Below are positions 8,857 to 17,526 of a stretch of DNA of 64,000 nucleotides, piece after piece. Within the stretch, counting starts at the first letter, position 1. Each line of letters starts with the position of its first letter. The notes beneath the pieces are model-generated. The model did not search any database. It was not told the origin of the DNA and saw nothing but the letters and a program-made list of their open reading frames with translations. Both the position numbers and the translations under genes were made by a program. This DNA comes from CAYLLN01 sp040901775 (GTDB taxonomy: Bacteria; Planctomycetota; Planctomycetia; Pirellulales; Pirellulaceae): assembly GCA_040901775.1 (NCBI GenBank), contig JBBDYF010000227.1, positions 18,041 to 82,040 on the forward strand, read 5' to 3'.

Positions 8857-9792
8857 TCAGAACTCCTCCCGCTCTGCTTCTTCCAGCACCTTGTCGGTGC
8901 TCAAGGGATCGACGCGGCGGCAGCACTCGGTCAACTGGTCCGCCATTTCGCGCAGCTCGGCGATCCACTCGGCGGCAGAGCATTCTGGTGGTGTGAACTG
9001 CTGAAACTCCTTCAGCAGCAGGATCAGCCGCAGGAGGTGCCGAAAGACGACCCCTTCCTGCTTTTGCAGCCCCCGGCTGGTGATGTACTTGTTGAAGTTG
9101 CCGCCGAATTCGAGCACTTCGCCCGCACACCAGACACTCGTCGTAAAGAGCGAATGGACGTGTGGGAAGGTGGCGTCGAACAGCAGCCGCAGTTTTTCGC
9201 CGAGCGTCAGAGGCCAGACTTTTTCTGCAAACATTTCGCGGGTCGGTGGGCCCTCGTCCTCGTCGCGAGGAGCCTTGGCCCCGAGCTGTTCGGGCGTGGC
9301 GAGGCCCATCTGCAAAAGCTGAACGTCGAGCCGCGTCGTCGCCAGCGGACCCGGCGGCATTTCGTCGTAGCGTGGAACGCGAACGTGCTTGGCCACCGCG
9401 CCGGGCATTTCCAGCACGCTCTCGAAGGCCTGAATCCGTTCTTCCCGGCTGGCGATCCCCAATTGATTGACCAGGTAGATGGCATACAGCGGATTGATGC
9501 CACGCAGTTTCAGCAGCTTGGGCAGCGTTTCGGTGGGATAGGCGAAGTGAGCCTGGTAGGAGGAGGGGGCTGGGGGCTCGGGGCTGGGGGCGGGGACAGC
9601 GGAAGGTGTGGCAGCGTCGCTTGTCGAAGCTTTCTCTCGCGCGAGCTGCGCCAGCGCGGCGGAAAGCATCTTCTCGGTTTCAGTCTGTTTCTTCGGAGGG
9701 GCCGCTTTTGCAATCTCAGCCCCCCCAGGGGCCCAGCCCCGAGTCCCCAGCCCCGTTCCCCGCATTCTGCGGCGGCGGTTCGAGCCGCACAT
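8857..9792 (-). CDS. C-terminal part of a split DEAD/DEAH helicase, or its partner protein
   Basis: The frame encodes up to 311 residues. The first 60 or so are low-complexity and derive from G-rich repeats (GTGLGTRGWAPGG, APSPEPPAPS). The remainder, from about YPTETLPKLLKLRGINPLYA to the end, is a compact helical domain. The frame overlaps the end of the upstream helicase by 77 bases in another phase. From memory, related planctomycete helicases carry this same region as their C-terminus, so I infer one ancestral gene split by repeat growth. An alternative start is the ATG at 9669 (MLSAALAQLAREKAS). If it is translated separately, its role is unknown. Confidence 0.6.
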   Translation of the reverse strand: MCGSNRRRRMRGTGLGTRGWAPGGAEIAKAAPPKKQTETEKMLSAALAQLAREKASTSDAATPSAVPAPSPEPPAPSSYQAHFAYPTETLPKLLKLRGINPLYAIYLVNQLGIASREERIQAFESVLEMPGAVAKHVRVPRYDEMPPGPLATTRLDVQLLQMGLATPEQLGAKAPRDEDEGPPTREMFAEKVWPLTLGEKLRLLFDATFPHVHSLFTTSVWCAGEVLEFGGNFNKYITSRGLQKQEGVVFRHLLRLILLLKEFQQFTPPECSAAEWIAELREMADQLTECCRRVDPLSTDKVLEEAEREEF

Positions 9793-11404
9793 AGCCGGCG
9801 GCCCACAGCGTCAGCAGCATCTGATCGAGTTGCTTCTGAGCACCGACCTGCTGGCCGCTTTCCAGCAGCCGCTTGCCCACTAGTTTGTGGAGTGGCTCCA
9901 CGTCGGGCGTCACATCGAGCATGTGAGCCAAGAGCCGCCAGGGGATCGGTCCCCGGCTGGCGAGTTTCAGCGGCGGCGCGATCCGCAGCTTGTCCCACTG
10001 CGGCTCGGTCCAGTATTGCTCGGTGCTGCGGCGCGTCGGCTGCTTCCGTTTCAGGTCTTTCCTCATCCGCAGCAGGCCGGGATCGCGGGTGTCTTCGGGA
10101 ATTTGGTCGAACTTTTCCCGCCAGCGGAGGATTTTTACGTCGTCCTCGTGCGCCAGGGAGAAGACGTAGCCTTGGGTGTCGAACTGGGGTCGCCCGGCCC
10201 GTCCAAAAATCTGGTGGGCCGAGCTGGCGTCGATGATTTTCATCGCGCCCGGCTTCCCTTTGAGCAGCGTCGGCATCACGACGCTCCGCGCGGGCAGGTT
10301 GATTCCCGCCGCGAGCGTTTCGGTGCAGACGCACACCGCCAGCAGCTTTTGCTGAAAGAGCTGCTCGACGATGCGGCGATACTTGGGCAACACTCCGGCA
10401 TGATGCACGCCGACGCCGCGCTGCAAGATCGCTCTTAGCTTGGGCCCCGCGCCTTGCGAAAAATCGTGCAGGGCCAGCTCGTCGGACAGGCGCTTTTGCT
10501 GGCCGCTGGCGAGCAGCGATTTTCCTTTCAACAATTCGGCGACGTTCCAGCATTCGTCGCGATTGAAGCAAAACACCAGGGCGGGCGTGTATCGCTGCTG
10601 CTCGTCCCCTTCGGCCATTTTTTCGAGCTGCTCGGAAAGCAGCAGGTCGCCGACCCAGCGATAGTTGAGCGGAACTTTCCGCTCGGTCCCTTGGACGAGC
10701 TCGATCGAACGGCCGTGCGCCGCTTGCAGCCACTGGCGAAACTCGAACGCGTTGCCGACCGTCGCCGACAATAGCAGCAGCCGAACGTGCTTCGGCAACA
10801 ACCCGAGCGAGAGTTCCCAGACGATCCCCCGCTCGGGATCGGCAAAGTTGTGGAACTCGTCCATCACGACGGCCGAGACGTTGCTGAAGTCGAGCGCGGG
10901 GGAAACAAGGGGTTCGGGGTTCGGGATTCGGGGCTCGGGAGTATGAATCGGGTTGGTTTCTGCCGAACCCCGACCCCCCAGCCCCGAGCCCCCAACCCCT
11001 AGCCCCGAGGCCCCGGCTTGCAACAATCGGTTAAACAAAATCTCCGCCACGACGACCAACACGGGTGCATCGGGGTTCACGCGGCGGTGGCCGGTGACCA
11101 GGCCCACGTCGTCGGCCGAGAAGCCCCACCGCACCGCCGCGGCTTGCATCTCTTCCAGCTTTTGCTCGGTCAGGGCGATCAGGGGCGTGGTGTAATAGGC
11201 CCGCGTGCCGGTGTGCAGGGCCTCGAACAGGGCCGCTTCGGCGATCAGCGTTTTGCCGGTCCCCGTCGGGGCACAGACCAGCACTCCCTGGTCGGTCGTA
11301 AAATAGGTCAGCAGCGCCTCTTCCTGCACCGGGTAGGGTGGAAACGGCAACTGGTCGAGATACAGCGAAGCCAGCTCATCGCGGCTCTTGGCGGGAGTAT
11401 CCAT
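9716..11404 (-). CDS. DEAD/DEAH-box superfamily 2 helicase
   Basis: Encodes 562 residues from the ATG at 11404 (MDTPAKSRDELASLYLDQL); the open frame upstream looks non-coding. Motifs run in order: Walker A APTGTGKT, motif II MDEFHNF, motif III LSATVGN, motif V region TLAAGINLPAR, and motif VI FGRAGRPQFD. This resembles Ski2/Hel308-type RNA or DNA helicases. Between Walker A and motif II an insertion of about 35 residues (GLGVGGSGLGGRGS and TPEPRIPNPEP) is encoded by G-rich tandem repeats. The C-terminus runs into another such repeat and stops, with the next gene overlapping in a different phase. Confidence 0.85.
   Translation of the reverse strand: MDTPAKSRDELASLYLDQLPFPPYPVQEEALLTYFTTDQGVLVCAPTGTGKTLIAEAALFEALHTGTRAYYTTPLIALTEQKLEEMQAAAVRWGFSADDVGLVTGHRRVNPDAPVLVVVAEILFNRLLQAGASGLGVGGSGLGGRGSAETNPIHTPEPRIPNPEPLVSPALDFSNVSAVVMDEFHNFADPERGIVWELSLGLLPKHVRLLLLSATVGNAFEFRQWLQAAHGRSIELVQGTERKVPLNYRWVGDLLLSEQLEKMAEGDEQQRYTPALVFCFNRDECWNVAELLKGKSLLASGQQKRLSDELALHDFSQGAGPKLRAILQRGVGVHHAGVLPKYRRIVEQLFQQKLLAVCVCTETLAAGINLPARSVVMPTLLKGKPGAMKIIDASSAHQIFGRAGRPQFDTQGYVFSLAHEDDVKILRWREKFDQIPEDTRDPGLLRMRKDLKRKQPTRRSTEQYWTEPQWDKLRIAPPLKLASRGPIPWRLLAHMLDVTPDVEPLHKLVGKRLLESGQQVGAQKQLDQMLLTLWAAGYVRLEPPPQNAGNGAGDSGLGPWGG
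10900..11015. repeat. G/C-skewed tandem repeat inside the helicase gene
   Basis: Degenerate ggggttcggg/cccgaccccc units on the plus strand form an in-frame low-complexity insert between helicase motifs I and II. Similar units occur at 9566-9600, 9718-9760, 31040-31080 and 51026-51060. Confidence 0.65.
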
Positions 11405-11562
11405 CCCGCAATTGTCCCGATTCCCTCCGGCGCGAACAGTGCCACTACGGCTCCCTCCCACTGACCACTGGCTACTGCCCATCCTCCCTCTGTCCTCTGC
11501 TCCCCGCTCATGCGACACTTTGGGCCGCTTCACTCACCCAGTCCTTTTCCGCCGAGGAACCG

Positions 11563-12735
11563 ATGAACCGCAACTTTCTTCAGGTTGGCACGTTACTTGC
11601 CGTTTTGGCGAGCATGACCATCACAACCCCCGCGCCGGCCGCCGACGATCCGAAAGAACTGCTCGCCTACTTTGGAACCTACACCAACGGCGGCAAGAGC
11701 AAGGGAATTTATTGCTACCGGCTGAACCTGGCCAGCGGCAAGCTGACCGAGGTGGGCGTGACCGAGGGGATTAAAAATCCGTCGTTTGTGGCGATTCATC
11801 CCAGCGGAAAATATTTGTATGCCGTCAGCGAGGTGAGCGAGGGGGGCAAACCGGCCGGTGCGGTCACGGCGTTTTCGCTCGACCGCGCCAGCGGCAAGTT
11901 GACGCCGATCAACCATCAATCGTCGCAAGGGGCGGGGCCGTGTCACGTCTCGGTCGATAAGTCGGGGCGCTGCGCCCTGGTGGCGAACTACGGCAGCGGC
12001 AGCGTCGCCTCGCTGCCGGTCCAGAACGACGGCTCGCTGAAAGCCGCCGCTTCGGCCATTCAGCACGAAGGTTCGAGCGTCGATCCGAATCGGCAGAAAG
12101 GTCCGCATGCCCACTCGATCAACGTTTCGCCCGACAACCGGTTCGCCTTCGCCGCCGACCTGGGGCTCGACAAAATCTTGATCTACAAGCTCGATCCGGC
12201 TCAAGGAACCATTGAAGCCAACGACCCGGCCTTTGTCGCCACGCCCGCCGGGGGCGGGCCGCGGCACTTTGCCTTTCATCCCAGCGGGCGGTTCGCTTTC
12301 GTCTGCAACGAAATGCAGTCGTCGGTCACCGCGCTGGCCTACGATGCCGACAGCGGCAAGCTGACCCAGCTACAGACGATTAGCACTCTGCCGCCCGAGT
12401 CGCAGGAATTGAAAGGGAACTCGACCGCCGAGATTCAGGTCCATCCGGCGGGCAAGTTCGTCTATTGCAGCAACCGGGGGCACGACAGCCTGGCGATCTT
12501 TGCCTGCGACGAAAAGACGGGCAAACTGACGGCTGCCGGCCACCAGAAGACGCTCGGCAAAACGCCGCGCAACTTTGGCATCGACCCGACCGGCCAAATC
12601 ATCGTCGCCTGCAACCAGGGGACCGACAACGTGGCGGTGTTCAAGATTGATCGGGCGACCGGCCAGCTTACCCAGGCCGGCGACCTGGTGACGATCGGCG
12701 CACCGGTCTGCGTGAAGTTTTTGGCGGCTGAGTAA
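11563..12735 (+). CDS. Lactonase family beta-propeller protein (6-phosphogluconolactonase type), exported
   Basis: A 390-residue protein with a signal peptide (LLAVLASMTITTPAPAA) and a seven-bladed lactonase propeller: AYFGTYTNGGKSKGIYCYRL, NPSFVAIHPSGKYLYAVSE, HAHSINVSPDNRFAFAADLG, GGGPRHFAFHPSGRFAFVCN. These match the YbhE/carboxy-cis,cis-muconate cyclase family, in which some members hydrolyse 6-phosphogluconolactone. The exported form in planctomycetes more likely acts on an extracellular sugar lactone, so I give no symbol. The start is set by the signal peptide; the open frame upstream is repeat sequence. Confidence 0.82.
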   Translation: MNRNFLQVGTLLAVLASMTITTPAPAADDPKELLAYFGTYTNGGKSKGIYCYRLNLASGKLTEVGVTEGIKNPSFVAIHPSGKYLYAVSEVSEGGKPAGAVTAFSLDRASGKLTPINHQSSQGAGPCHVSVDKSGRCALVANYGSGSVASLPVQNDGSLKAAASAIQHEGSSVDPNRQKGPHAHSINVSPDNRFAFAADLGLDKILIYKLDPAQGTIEANDPAFVATPAGGGPRHFAFHPSGRFAFVCNEMQSSVTALAYDADSGKLTQLQTISTLPPESQELKGNSTAEIQVHPAGKFVYCSNRGHDSLAIFACDEKTGKLTAAGHQKTLGKTPRNFGIDPTGQIIVACNQGTDNVAVFKIDRATGQLTQAGDLVTIGAPVCVKFLAAE

Positions 12736-12969
12736 CGCAAGGGTTCCGACCGCCGGTCGAGGCCTGCAGCAAGCAGCTTGCGACCGGTTCGGTCGTAGCA
12801 AGTGAACCGCGGATGGCGCGCCAGTTCGCGGAGGGGCGAGGATTTTTGAACAGAGCAAACGAAGGGAACAAAGAGGAGGAGAAAGAGTAGGAGGTAGGAA
12901 GAGGAGGTAGGATCGGGTTGGCAAATGCCATCCTTCGTTTTCTTCGTTGCCTTCTGTTCAAATTACCCC
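12736..12969. other. Non-coding spacer with a polypurine stretch
   Basis: Convergent space between the lactonase and DAHP synthase genes. About 12838-12912 is a purine-rich run (gaggagaaagagtaggaggt and similar). No gene is seen. Confidence 0.5.
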
Positions 12970-13983
12970 TTATAGCGTCTTGCCCAGGGCCGCAGCCACG
13001 GCGCGGCACTTGGCCATCGTCTCGGCGAATTGCGGCAAGTTGAGCGACTGGTAGCCGTCGGACATCGCCCGTTCGGGATCGGGATGCACTTCGAGGATCA
13101 GGCCGTCGGCCCCGGCGGCGATCGCAGCGGCCGCCATTTCGGGCACCAGGTAGGTGTGCCCCGTGCCGTGGCTCGGGTCGATTACCACCGGCAGGTGCGT
13201 CTTGTGGTGCAGGTAGGGGACCGAGGCGAGCGGCAGAGTGAAGCGGGTATGGCTTTCGAAGGTGCGAATGCCCCGTTCGCAGAGCATGACGTTGGGATTG
13301 CCTTCATTGAGAATGTACTCGGCGGCGAGCAGCAGCTCGTCCATCGTGGCGCTCGGGCCGCGCTTCAGCAGCACCGCTTTGCGAGTCTGGCCGACCGCTT
13401 CGAGCAGGCGATAGTTCTGCATGTTCCGCGCGCCGACCTGCAGCACGTCGGCATAATCGGCGACCAGCTTCACGTCTTCGCTGGCCACCACTTCGGTCAC
13501 AATCGCCAGGCCGGTCTCCTGCCGGGCGAGCGCCAGCAGCTTCAGCCCCTCCTCTTTCATCCCCTGAAAGCTGTAGGGGCTGGTCCGCGGCTTGAATGCG
13601 CCGCCGCGGAGGGCGGTCGCGCCGGCCGCCTTCACCGCGCGGGCGGTGGTCAGGATTTGCTCTTCGCTTTCGACCGAGCAGGGCCCCGCCATGATGCCGA
13701 TCGTCCCCGCCCCCACCTTCATGCCCAGGGCGACGACCTGCGTCGGCTCTTTCTTCACTTCGCGACTGGCGACCTTGTAGGGGGCGAGGATGGGAACGAC
13801 CTCCTCGACGCCCGGCCCGCTGGCGAGGGCGTCCTTGGTGTCGGATCGCTTCTCGCCGATGGCGGCGATGACGGTCCGTTCTGTCCCTTGGATGACGTGG
13901 GCTTTGAGGCCGAGCGATTCGACCCGCTCGACCATGTGCTGAACCTGCGGGGCGGTGGCCTCGCGCTGCATGACGACGATCAT
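12970..13983 (-). CDS. aroF: 3-deoxy-7-phosphoheptulonate (DAHP) synthase, type I-beta
   Basis: Encodes 337 residues. The enzyme condenses phosphoenolpyruvate with erythrose 4-phosphate, the first step of the shikimate pathway. Residues 1-70 (MIVVMQREATAPQVQHMVER) form the ferredoxin-like regulatory domain seen in Thermotoga-type enzymes, where it binds aromatic feedback inhibitors. The TIM barrel follows: GIMAGPCSVESEEQI, LRGGAFKPRTSPYSFQG, LKRGPSATMDELL, CERGIRTFE, VIDPSHGTGH. The ATG at 13983 has gggag about 9 bases upstream. The preceding 200 bases hold a promoter, an aromatic-codon leader peptide and an intrinsic terminator, so expression is likely controlled by attenuation. Confidence 0.93.
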   Translation of the reverse strand: MIVVMQREATAPQVQHMVERVESLGLKAHVIQGTERTVIAAIGEKRSDTKDALASGPGVEEVVPILAPYKVASREVKKEPTQVVALGMKVGAGTIGIMAGPCSVESEEQILTTARAVKAAGATALRGGAFKPRTSPYSFQGMKEEGLKLLALARQETGLAIVTEVVASEDVKLVADYADVLQVGARNMQNYRLLEAVGQTRKAVLLKRGPSATMDELLLAAEYILNEGNPNVMLCERGIRTFESHTRFTLPLASVPYLHHKTHLPVVIDPSHGTGHTYLVPEMAAAAIAAGADGLILEVHPDPERAMSDGYQSLNLPQFAETMAKCRAVAAALGKTL

Positions 13984-14041
13984 CGAAAACAACTCCCGTA
14001 AGCCGGTGAAATGAATGTGGGGGGAATTGGGGTTCATAAAC

Positions 14042-14076
14042 AAAAAAACCCCGAGCGACCTGGCTGGTCCTCGGGG
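14042..14076 (-). terminator. Attenuator terminator in the DAHP synthase leader
   Basis: On the minus strand CCCCGAG-GACC pairs with GGTC-G-CTCGGGG around an AGCCA loop (14076-14049), followed by seven T (14048-14042). It lies after the leader peptide and before the synthase start, so it can stop transcription early. An upstream segment CCGAGGGGC (14133-14125) is complementary to GCCCCGAGG (14077-14069) and could act as antiterminator. Confidence 0.75.
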
Positions 14077-14104
14077 CAGTGGAAAGCTGGATTTGTGGCG
14101 GCTG

Positions 14105-14176
14105 TTACCGACGCACCTCCCGCGGCCCCTCGGAAAGGGTCAAGGTAAACCACCGATAGCAGCCGCTGGGTCGCAT
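14105..14176 (-). CDS. Leader peptide of the DAHP synthase attenuator
   Basis: A 23-codon frame whose residues 7-10 are Tyr-Arg-Trp-Phe, so all three aromatic amino acids occur within four codons. It ends in TAA 28 bases before the terminator stem. The predicted transcription start from the promoter at 14210-14183 falls on or next to the A of its ATG, and no ribosome-binding site precedes it, so it looks like leaderless translation. Stalling at the Trp or Phe codon would cover the CCCU arm (14139-14136) of a small hairpin and free the antiterminator segment. The peptide is seen in the sequence; the mechanism is inferred. Confidence 0.65.
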   Translation of the reverse strand: MRPSGCYRWFTLTLSEGPREVRR

Positions 14177-14182
14177 GGCCGT

Positions 14183-14210
14183 ATTATGCTCGCTGGACGC
14201 CCGGATGCAA
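14183..14210 (-). promoter_or_regulatory. Promoter of the DAHP synthase leader transcript
   Basis: TTGCAT (14210-14205), a 16-base spacer, then CATAAT (14188-14183) on the minus strand. A start about 7 bases downstream coincides with the leader ATG at 14176. Confidence 0.6.
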
Positions 14211-14226
14211 GAGCGGCAGCATGAAC

Positions 14227-14436
14227 TTACGAGGGGGAAGTCTGTTCGTTGCTGTTGGCACCCGATCGCCGGCGCTCCGGCCGCAAGTGCTTGACAGTCG
14301 GATCGTGACGCGTGTCTCGGTCTTCGAACTCCCAAAACACGTCCACTTCGTCTGTGAGAATTGGTAGAGCTTCTTCCCGAGGCATGCGAACGGTTTCTGA
14401 AAGCCCGTCAGGTGGAACAGGCTGAACAGGATTCAT
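14227..14436 (-). CDS. Small hypothetical protein, 69 residues
   Basis: Starts 3 bases after the stop of the upstream DUF6941-like gene and has a clear ribosome-binding site (gaggtg, 4 bases before the ATG), so it is probably the second gene of a two-gene operon. The sequence is acidic and charged (EEALPILTDEVDVFWEFEDR), with no membrane segment and no family I recognise. The stop lies 16 bases before the DAHP synthase promoter, so the operons are adjacent but separately driven. Confidence 0.55.
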   Translation of the reverse strand: MNPVQPVPPDGLSETVRMPREEALPILTDEVDVFWEFEDRDTRHDPTVKHLRPERRRSGANSNEQTSPS

Positions 14437-14439
14437 AAA

Positions 14440-14856
14440 TCACCTCACCAATAGCGGCTCGCGAGCCAGCAGAACTTCTTCGTACCAAAACTCAACCCAA
14501 TATAACCCCGGTGCGGGGAACTCACACTGTGTCATTCGAAAGACGGCCGCATGGACCAGGAGCGGATCAGCAGAAAAAGCCATTCGATGCTCTTGACCCT
14601 CGTGGCAAACGTCGCCACTTTCGGAATGAACAACAAGGATTCTCCCTACGCCCTGTCCGCGACCTTCCGTCAGTTGGAGATAGACCGAAAACCCGAATGT
14701 CACCGGAAACGCTTTGTCTCCTACGGTAATTGTACTCGTCAAACCGTAAACAGTCACTTTGCGAGCATTTTCCCCAGCGGGACGGGCGTCGTCACAGAGC
14801 AACATATGCCGCACAAACGGCAATAGCCTAACGCGGCCTCTTTCCGAATCGTCCAT
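14440..14856 (-). CDS. DUF6941-like protein
   Basis: Encodes 138 residues from the ATG at 14856 (MDDSERGRVRLLPFVRHMLL). A longer frame exists but its first 29 residues look non-coding. Features recalled from this uncharacterised family are the LLCDDARPAGENARKVTVYG opening, a beta-rich middle (SVYLQLTEGRGQGVGRILVV) and the end APGLYWVEFWYEEVLLA. No catalytic motif is visible. The fold looks like a small beta-sandwich, which would suit a binding role. The 69-residue gene follows immediately. The family name is from memory and moderately sure. Confidence 0.6.
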   Translation of the reverse strand: MDDSERGRVRLLPFVRHMLLCDDARPAGENARKVTVYGLTSTITVGDKAFPVTFGFSVYLQLTEGRGQGVGRILVVHSESGDVCHEGQEHRMAFSADPLLVHAAVFRMTQCEFPAPGLYWVEFWYEEVLLAREPLLVR

Positions 14857-14945
14857 CGTGTGCGGGGGATTCGTGGCAAGTTCAAGGGGTCGTTGGGCCG
14901 ACCCCTTGAGTGGTGAACCAGAATGAGAAGTCGTCCAAGTCAAAA

Positions 14946-16352
14946 CTACCCCACCACTTCATACCCCTTCCGCTGCTCGCGCTTCAGCCAGCCATTGGCC
15001 ACATCGTCCCCCTCGATCTGCTCGGTTTCGGGGTTCCACTTCAGCGGCTTGCCCAGGCGGATGGCGATGTTGGCCAGGTGGCAGGTGGTCATTGACCGGT
15101 GATGGGTATAAACGTCGCTGATTGGCTGCGAACGGTCGGCGATGCAGTCGAAGAAGTTGGCCATGTGGTTGCCCGGCTTCTTTCCCTTGTACAGTTTGGA
15201 GATCGTTCCCGCCGGCAGCGGCTGGTCCTGGAGGGAATCGACCGCCGAGCCGCGAAGGGCCCCGCGGCTGACGAACAGTTCTCCCTTGTCCCCCTTGATG
15301 AGAATGCCGTTTTCCCCCTCGCTCAGGATGTGCAGCTCGATGCCGTTGGGATACATACACTTCACGTCGAACTTCGTCGCGGCGTTGTAGCGGTTGCTGA
15401 CGGTCGGCCAGCCCTCCTTGAACGGCACCGGATGCTCGGCCATGACCCCCTCGACGCTGGTCGGGCCGCTGTTGTCCATGCCGATGGCCCAGGTGGCGAT
15501 ATCGATGTGGTGCGCGCCCCAGTCGGTCATCTTGCCGCCCGAGTATTCGTACCACCAGCGGAACTCGTAATGCGTGCGCGACGGTGGGTAGCCGCCATTC
15601 CCTTTGGGGCCTTCGAGATATTCGGTCAGCGGCGCCTGGCCGAGCCACATGTCCCAGTTCAGTTGGCTGGGGACGGCGGCCTGGGGAATCTCGCCGCTGG
15701 TCGGCGAGCCGCCGATGCGGCACTCTACCTGCTGGATTTTGCCGACGCGGCCGGCGTGGCAGAGGGCGACGGCCGTAAGGAACTGCTGCGGGAACTTCCC
15801 CTTCTCGGCCGCCATCTCGCTGCGCTGCTGCGTGCCGACCTGAAAGACGCGCCCCGTCTCTTTCAGCACCTTGACGATCTGCTTTCCTTCGTCGATGGTC
15901 AGGGTGAGCGGCTTTTCGCAATACACGTCCTTGCCCGCCTGCATCGCCTCGATGGCAATCTTGCTGTGCCAGTGATCGGGAGTGACGATCGTCACCACCT
16001 CGATGTCCTTGCGGTCGAGCAGCTTGCGATAGTCCTCGTGAACGGCCACGTCGAGTTGCCGCCCTTTCTTGCTGTTCTGTTCGAGCGCTTTCGCCTTCCC
16101 CTTGGCGGCGTGCTGCGAATCGACGTCGCACACGGCGACGCAGTCGGCAAAGTTCATGGCCTGCGGACCGACGGCGTTCCAGCGGTCGCCGGTGCCGATG
16201 CAGCCGAGCAGCGGCCGGTCGTTCTTGCTTTTGGTCTGGGCATCCTGGGCGATCAGCGGCGAGGTCCAGCCGAAGTAGGGAACGCCAGCGACGGCCGAGG
16301 CAGCCGCGGCGGTTTGCAGGAACTGGCGACGCGAGGCAAGGGAACGTGTCAT
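14946..16352 (-). CDS. Gfo/Idh/MocA family oxidoreductase, Tat-exported
   Basis: A 468-residue protein with a twin-arginine signal (SRRQFLQTAAAASAVAGVPY). The Rossmann NAD(P) motif is LGCIGTGDRW, the EKP motif of the family is YCEKPLTLTIDEGKQIV, and the C-terminal region contains WWYEYSGGKMTDWGAHHIDI, in which D-x-G-x-H-x-x-D/I is the catalytic-type element. Such exported dehydrogenases are abundant in planctomycetes and are thought to act on sugars or cyclitols, using a cofactor bound before export. The start at 16352 is chosen for the Tat motif. Confidence 0.88.
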   Translation of the reverse strand: MTRSLASRRQFLQTAAAASAVAGVPYFGWTSPLIAQDAQTKSKNDRPLLGCIGTGDRWNAVGPQAMNFADCVAVCDVDSQHAAKGKAKALEQNSKKGRQLDVAVHEDYRKLLDRKDIEVVTIVTPDHWHSKIAIEAMQAGKDVYCEKPLTLTIDEGKQIVKVLKETGRVFQVGTQQRSEMAAEKGKFPQQFLTAVALCHAGRVGKIQQVECRIGGSPTSGEIPQAAVPSQLNWDMWLGQAPLTEYLEGPKGNGGYPPSRTHYEFRWWYEYSGGKMTDWGAHHIDIATWAIGMDNSGPTSVEGVMAEHPVPFKEGWPTVSNRYNAATKFDVKCMYPNGIELHILSEGENGILIKGDKGELFVSRGALRGSAVDSLQDQPLPAGTISKLYKGKKPGNHMANFFDCIADRSQPISDVYTHHRSMTTCHLANIAIRLGKPLKWNPETEQIEGDDVANGWLKREQRKGYEVVG

Positions 16353-16607
16353 GGGAGGAACCTTGGGTTGGCGGTGGAAGATAGCAATGGGCCGTCGGGG
16401 GCGGAGTGTCCCGCAGTTTAACGCCCCCGCCGGCGAAATTCCAGACTTCCCCTGCTTCGCCGGCAAGGGAAACTGTGAGGCCCGTAACCGCCCTTTAGCG
16501 GAGGGGCGCGAACCTCGCCGGCTCGCTGCGGCTCTGCACCTTCATTCGCGGAGCTTCTCGGCCTAGAATGGGTCTTCCGCCACTCGCCCTCCGCCGGTTT
16601 TCCTGGC

Positions 16608-17504
16608 ATGTCCCGCCCCACTCCTTCAGCATATACGTCCTCCCTTCCCTTCGTCTGGATGCTGCTCGGCGCTGCCTCCTTCTCGGGAATGGCGGCACTC
16701 ACCGCCGGCCTGAAGGATCAATGCGACTGGCAGTGGATCGCCATTGCCCGCACTGGCCTGGCGATGATCTTTGCCGCCGCACTGGCGGTTGGCGGCGGGG
16801 CGAAGCTCGTCTTTTTGCGGCCCCGCAAACTGTGGATGCGAAGCATCGCGGGAAGCATCAGCCTGGTGTGCGGCTTCTACGCGATGACCCACTACCCGGT
16901 CTCGGAAGTCCTGACGCTGACCAACATGTTCCCGCTGTGGGTGGCGGTGCTGTCGTGGCCGATGCTGGGGCAGATGCCGCCGCTCGACCTGTGGCCCGCG
17001 CTCGCCCTGGGCTTGGTCGGCCTGGTGCTGATTCAGCAGCCCGACTTCGCCGGCGCTCACCTGGCCATCGGCGCGGCCGTGGTCTGCTCGTTCACCAGCG
17101 CCATCGCGATGATCGGCCTGCACCAGGTGAAAGAGATCGATTCCCGCGCGATCGTGGCCCACTTCTCGGCCGTGGCCCTGGCCGCTTGCATTCTCGCGCT
17201 GTTTTTATTTCCCACGACGCGCGCATTCGCTCCCGACGTCCGCACGCTGGCGATGCTGTTGGGCGTGGGACTGTTCGCCACCGTCGGCCAGCTCTTTTTG
17301 ACCAAGGCTTTTACCGACGGGCCGCCCGCCCAGGTTTCGGTCGTCGGGCTGACGCAAGTCGGCTTTGTGATGCTGTTGGAAATGGCCTTCTGGAGCCGCT
17401 CGTTCAGCGGGCTGACCCTGCTGGGCATGGGGCTGGTGATTTTGCCCACCGCCTGGACGCTGCTGCGTGGCACCCGCGCGCCGCGGCCAGCGCCCGCCAC
17501 GTAA
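16608..17504 (+). CDS. DMT-superfamily (EamA) transporter
   Basis: A 298-residue protein with about ten membrane helices in two EamA repeats, the first beginning WMLLGAASFSGMAALTAGLK and the second near AIGAAVVCSFTSAIAMIGLH. The loop THYPVSEVLTLTNMFPLWVA is typical of the family, which exports amino acids, nucleosides or other small metabolites. The substrate cannot be told. It converges with the response regulator gene downstream. A second EamA protein is at 57120-58103. Confidence 0.85.
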   Translation: MSRPTPSAYTSSLPFVWMLLGAASFSGMAALTAGLKDQCDWQWIAIARTGLAMIFAAALAVGGGAKLVFLRPRKLWMRSIAGSISLVCGFYAMTHYPVSEVLTLTNMFPLWVAVLSWPMLGQMPPLDLWPALALGLVGLVLIQQPDFAGAHLAIGAAVVCSFTSAIAMIGLHQVKEIDSRAIVAHFSAVALAACILALFLFPTTRAFAPDVRTLAMLLGVGLFATVGQLFLTKAFTDGPPAQVSVVGLTQVGFVMLLEMAFWSRSFSGLTLLGMGLVILPTAWTLLRGTRAPRPAPAT

Positions 17505-17526
17505 CGACATCATTATGCCTCCGGGC

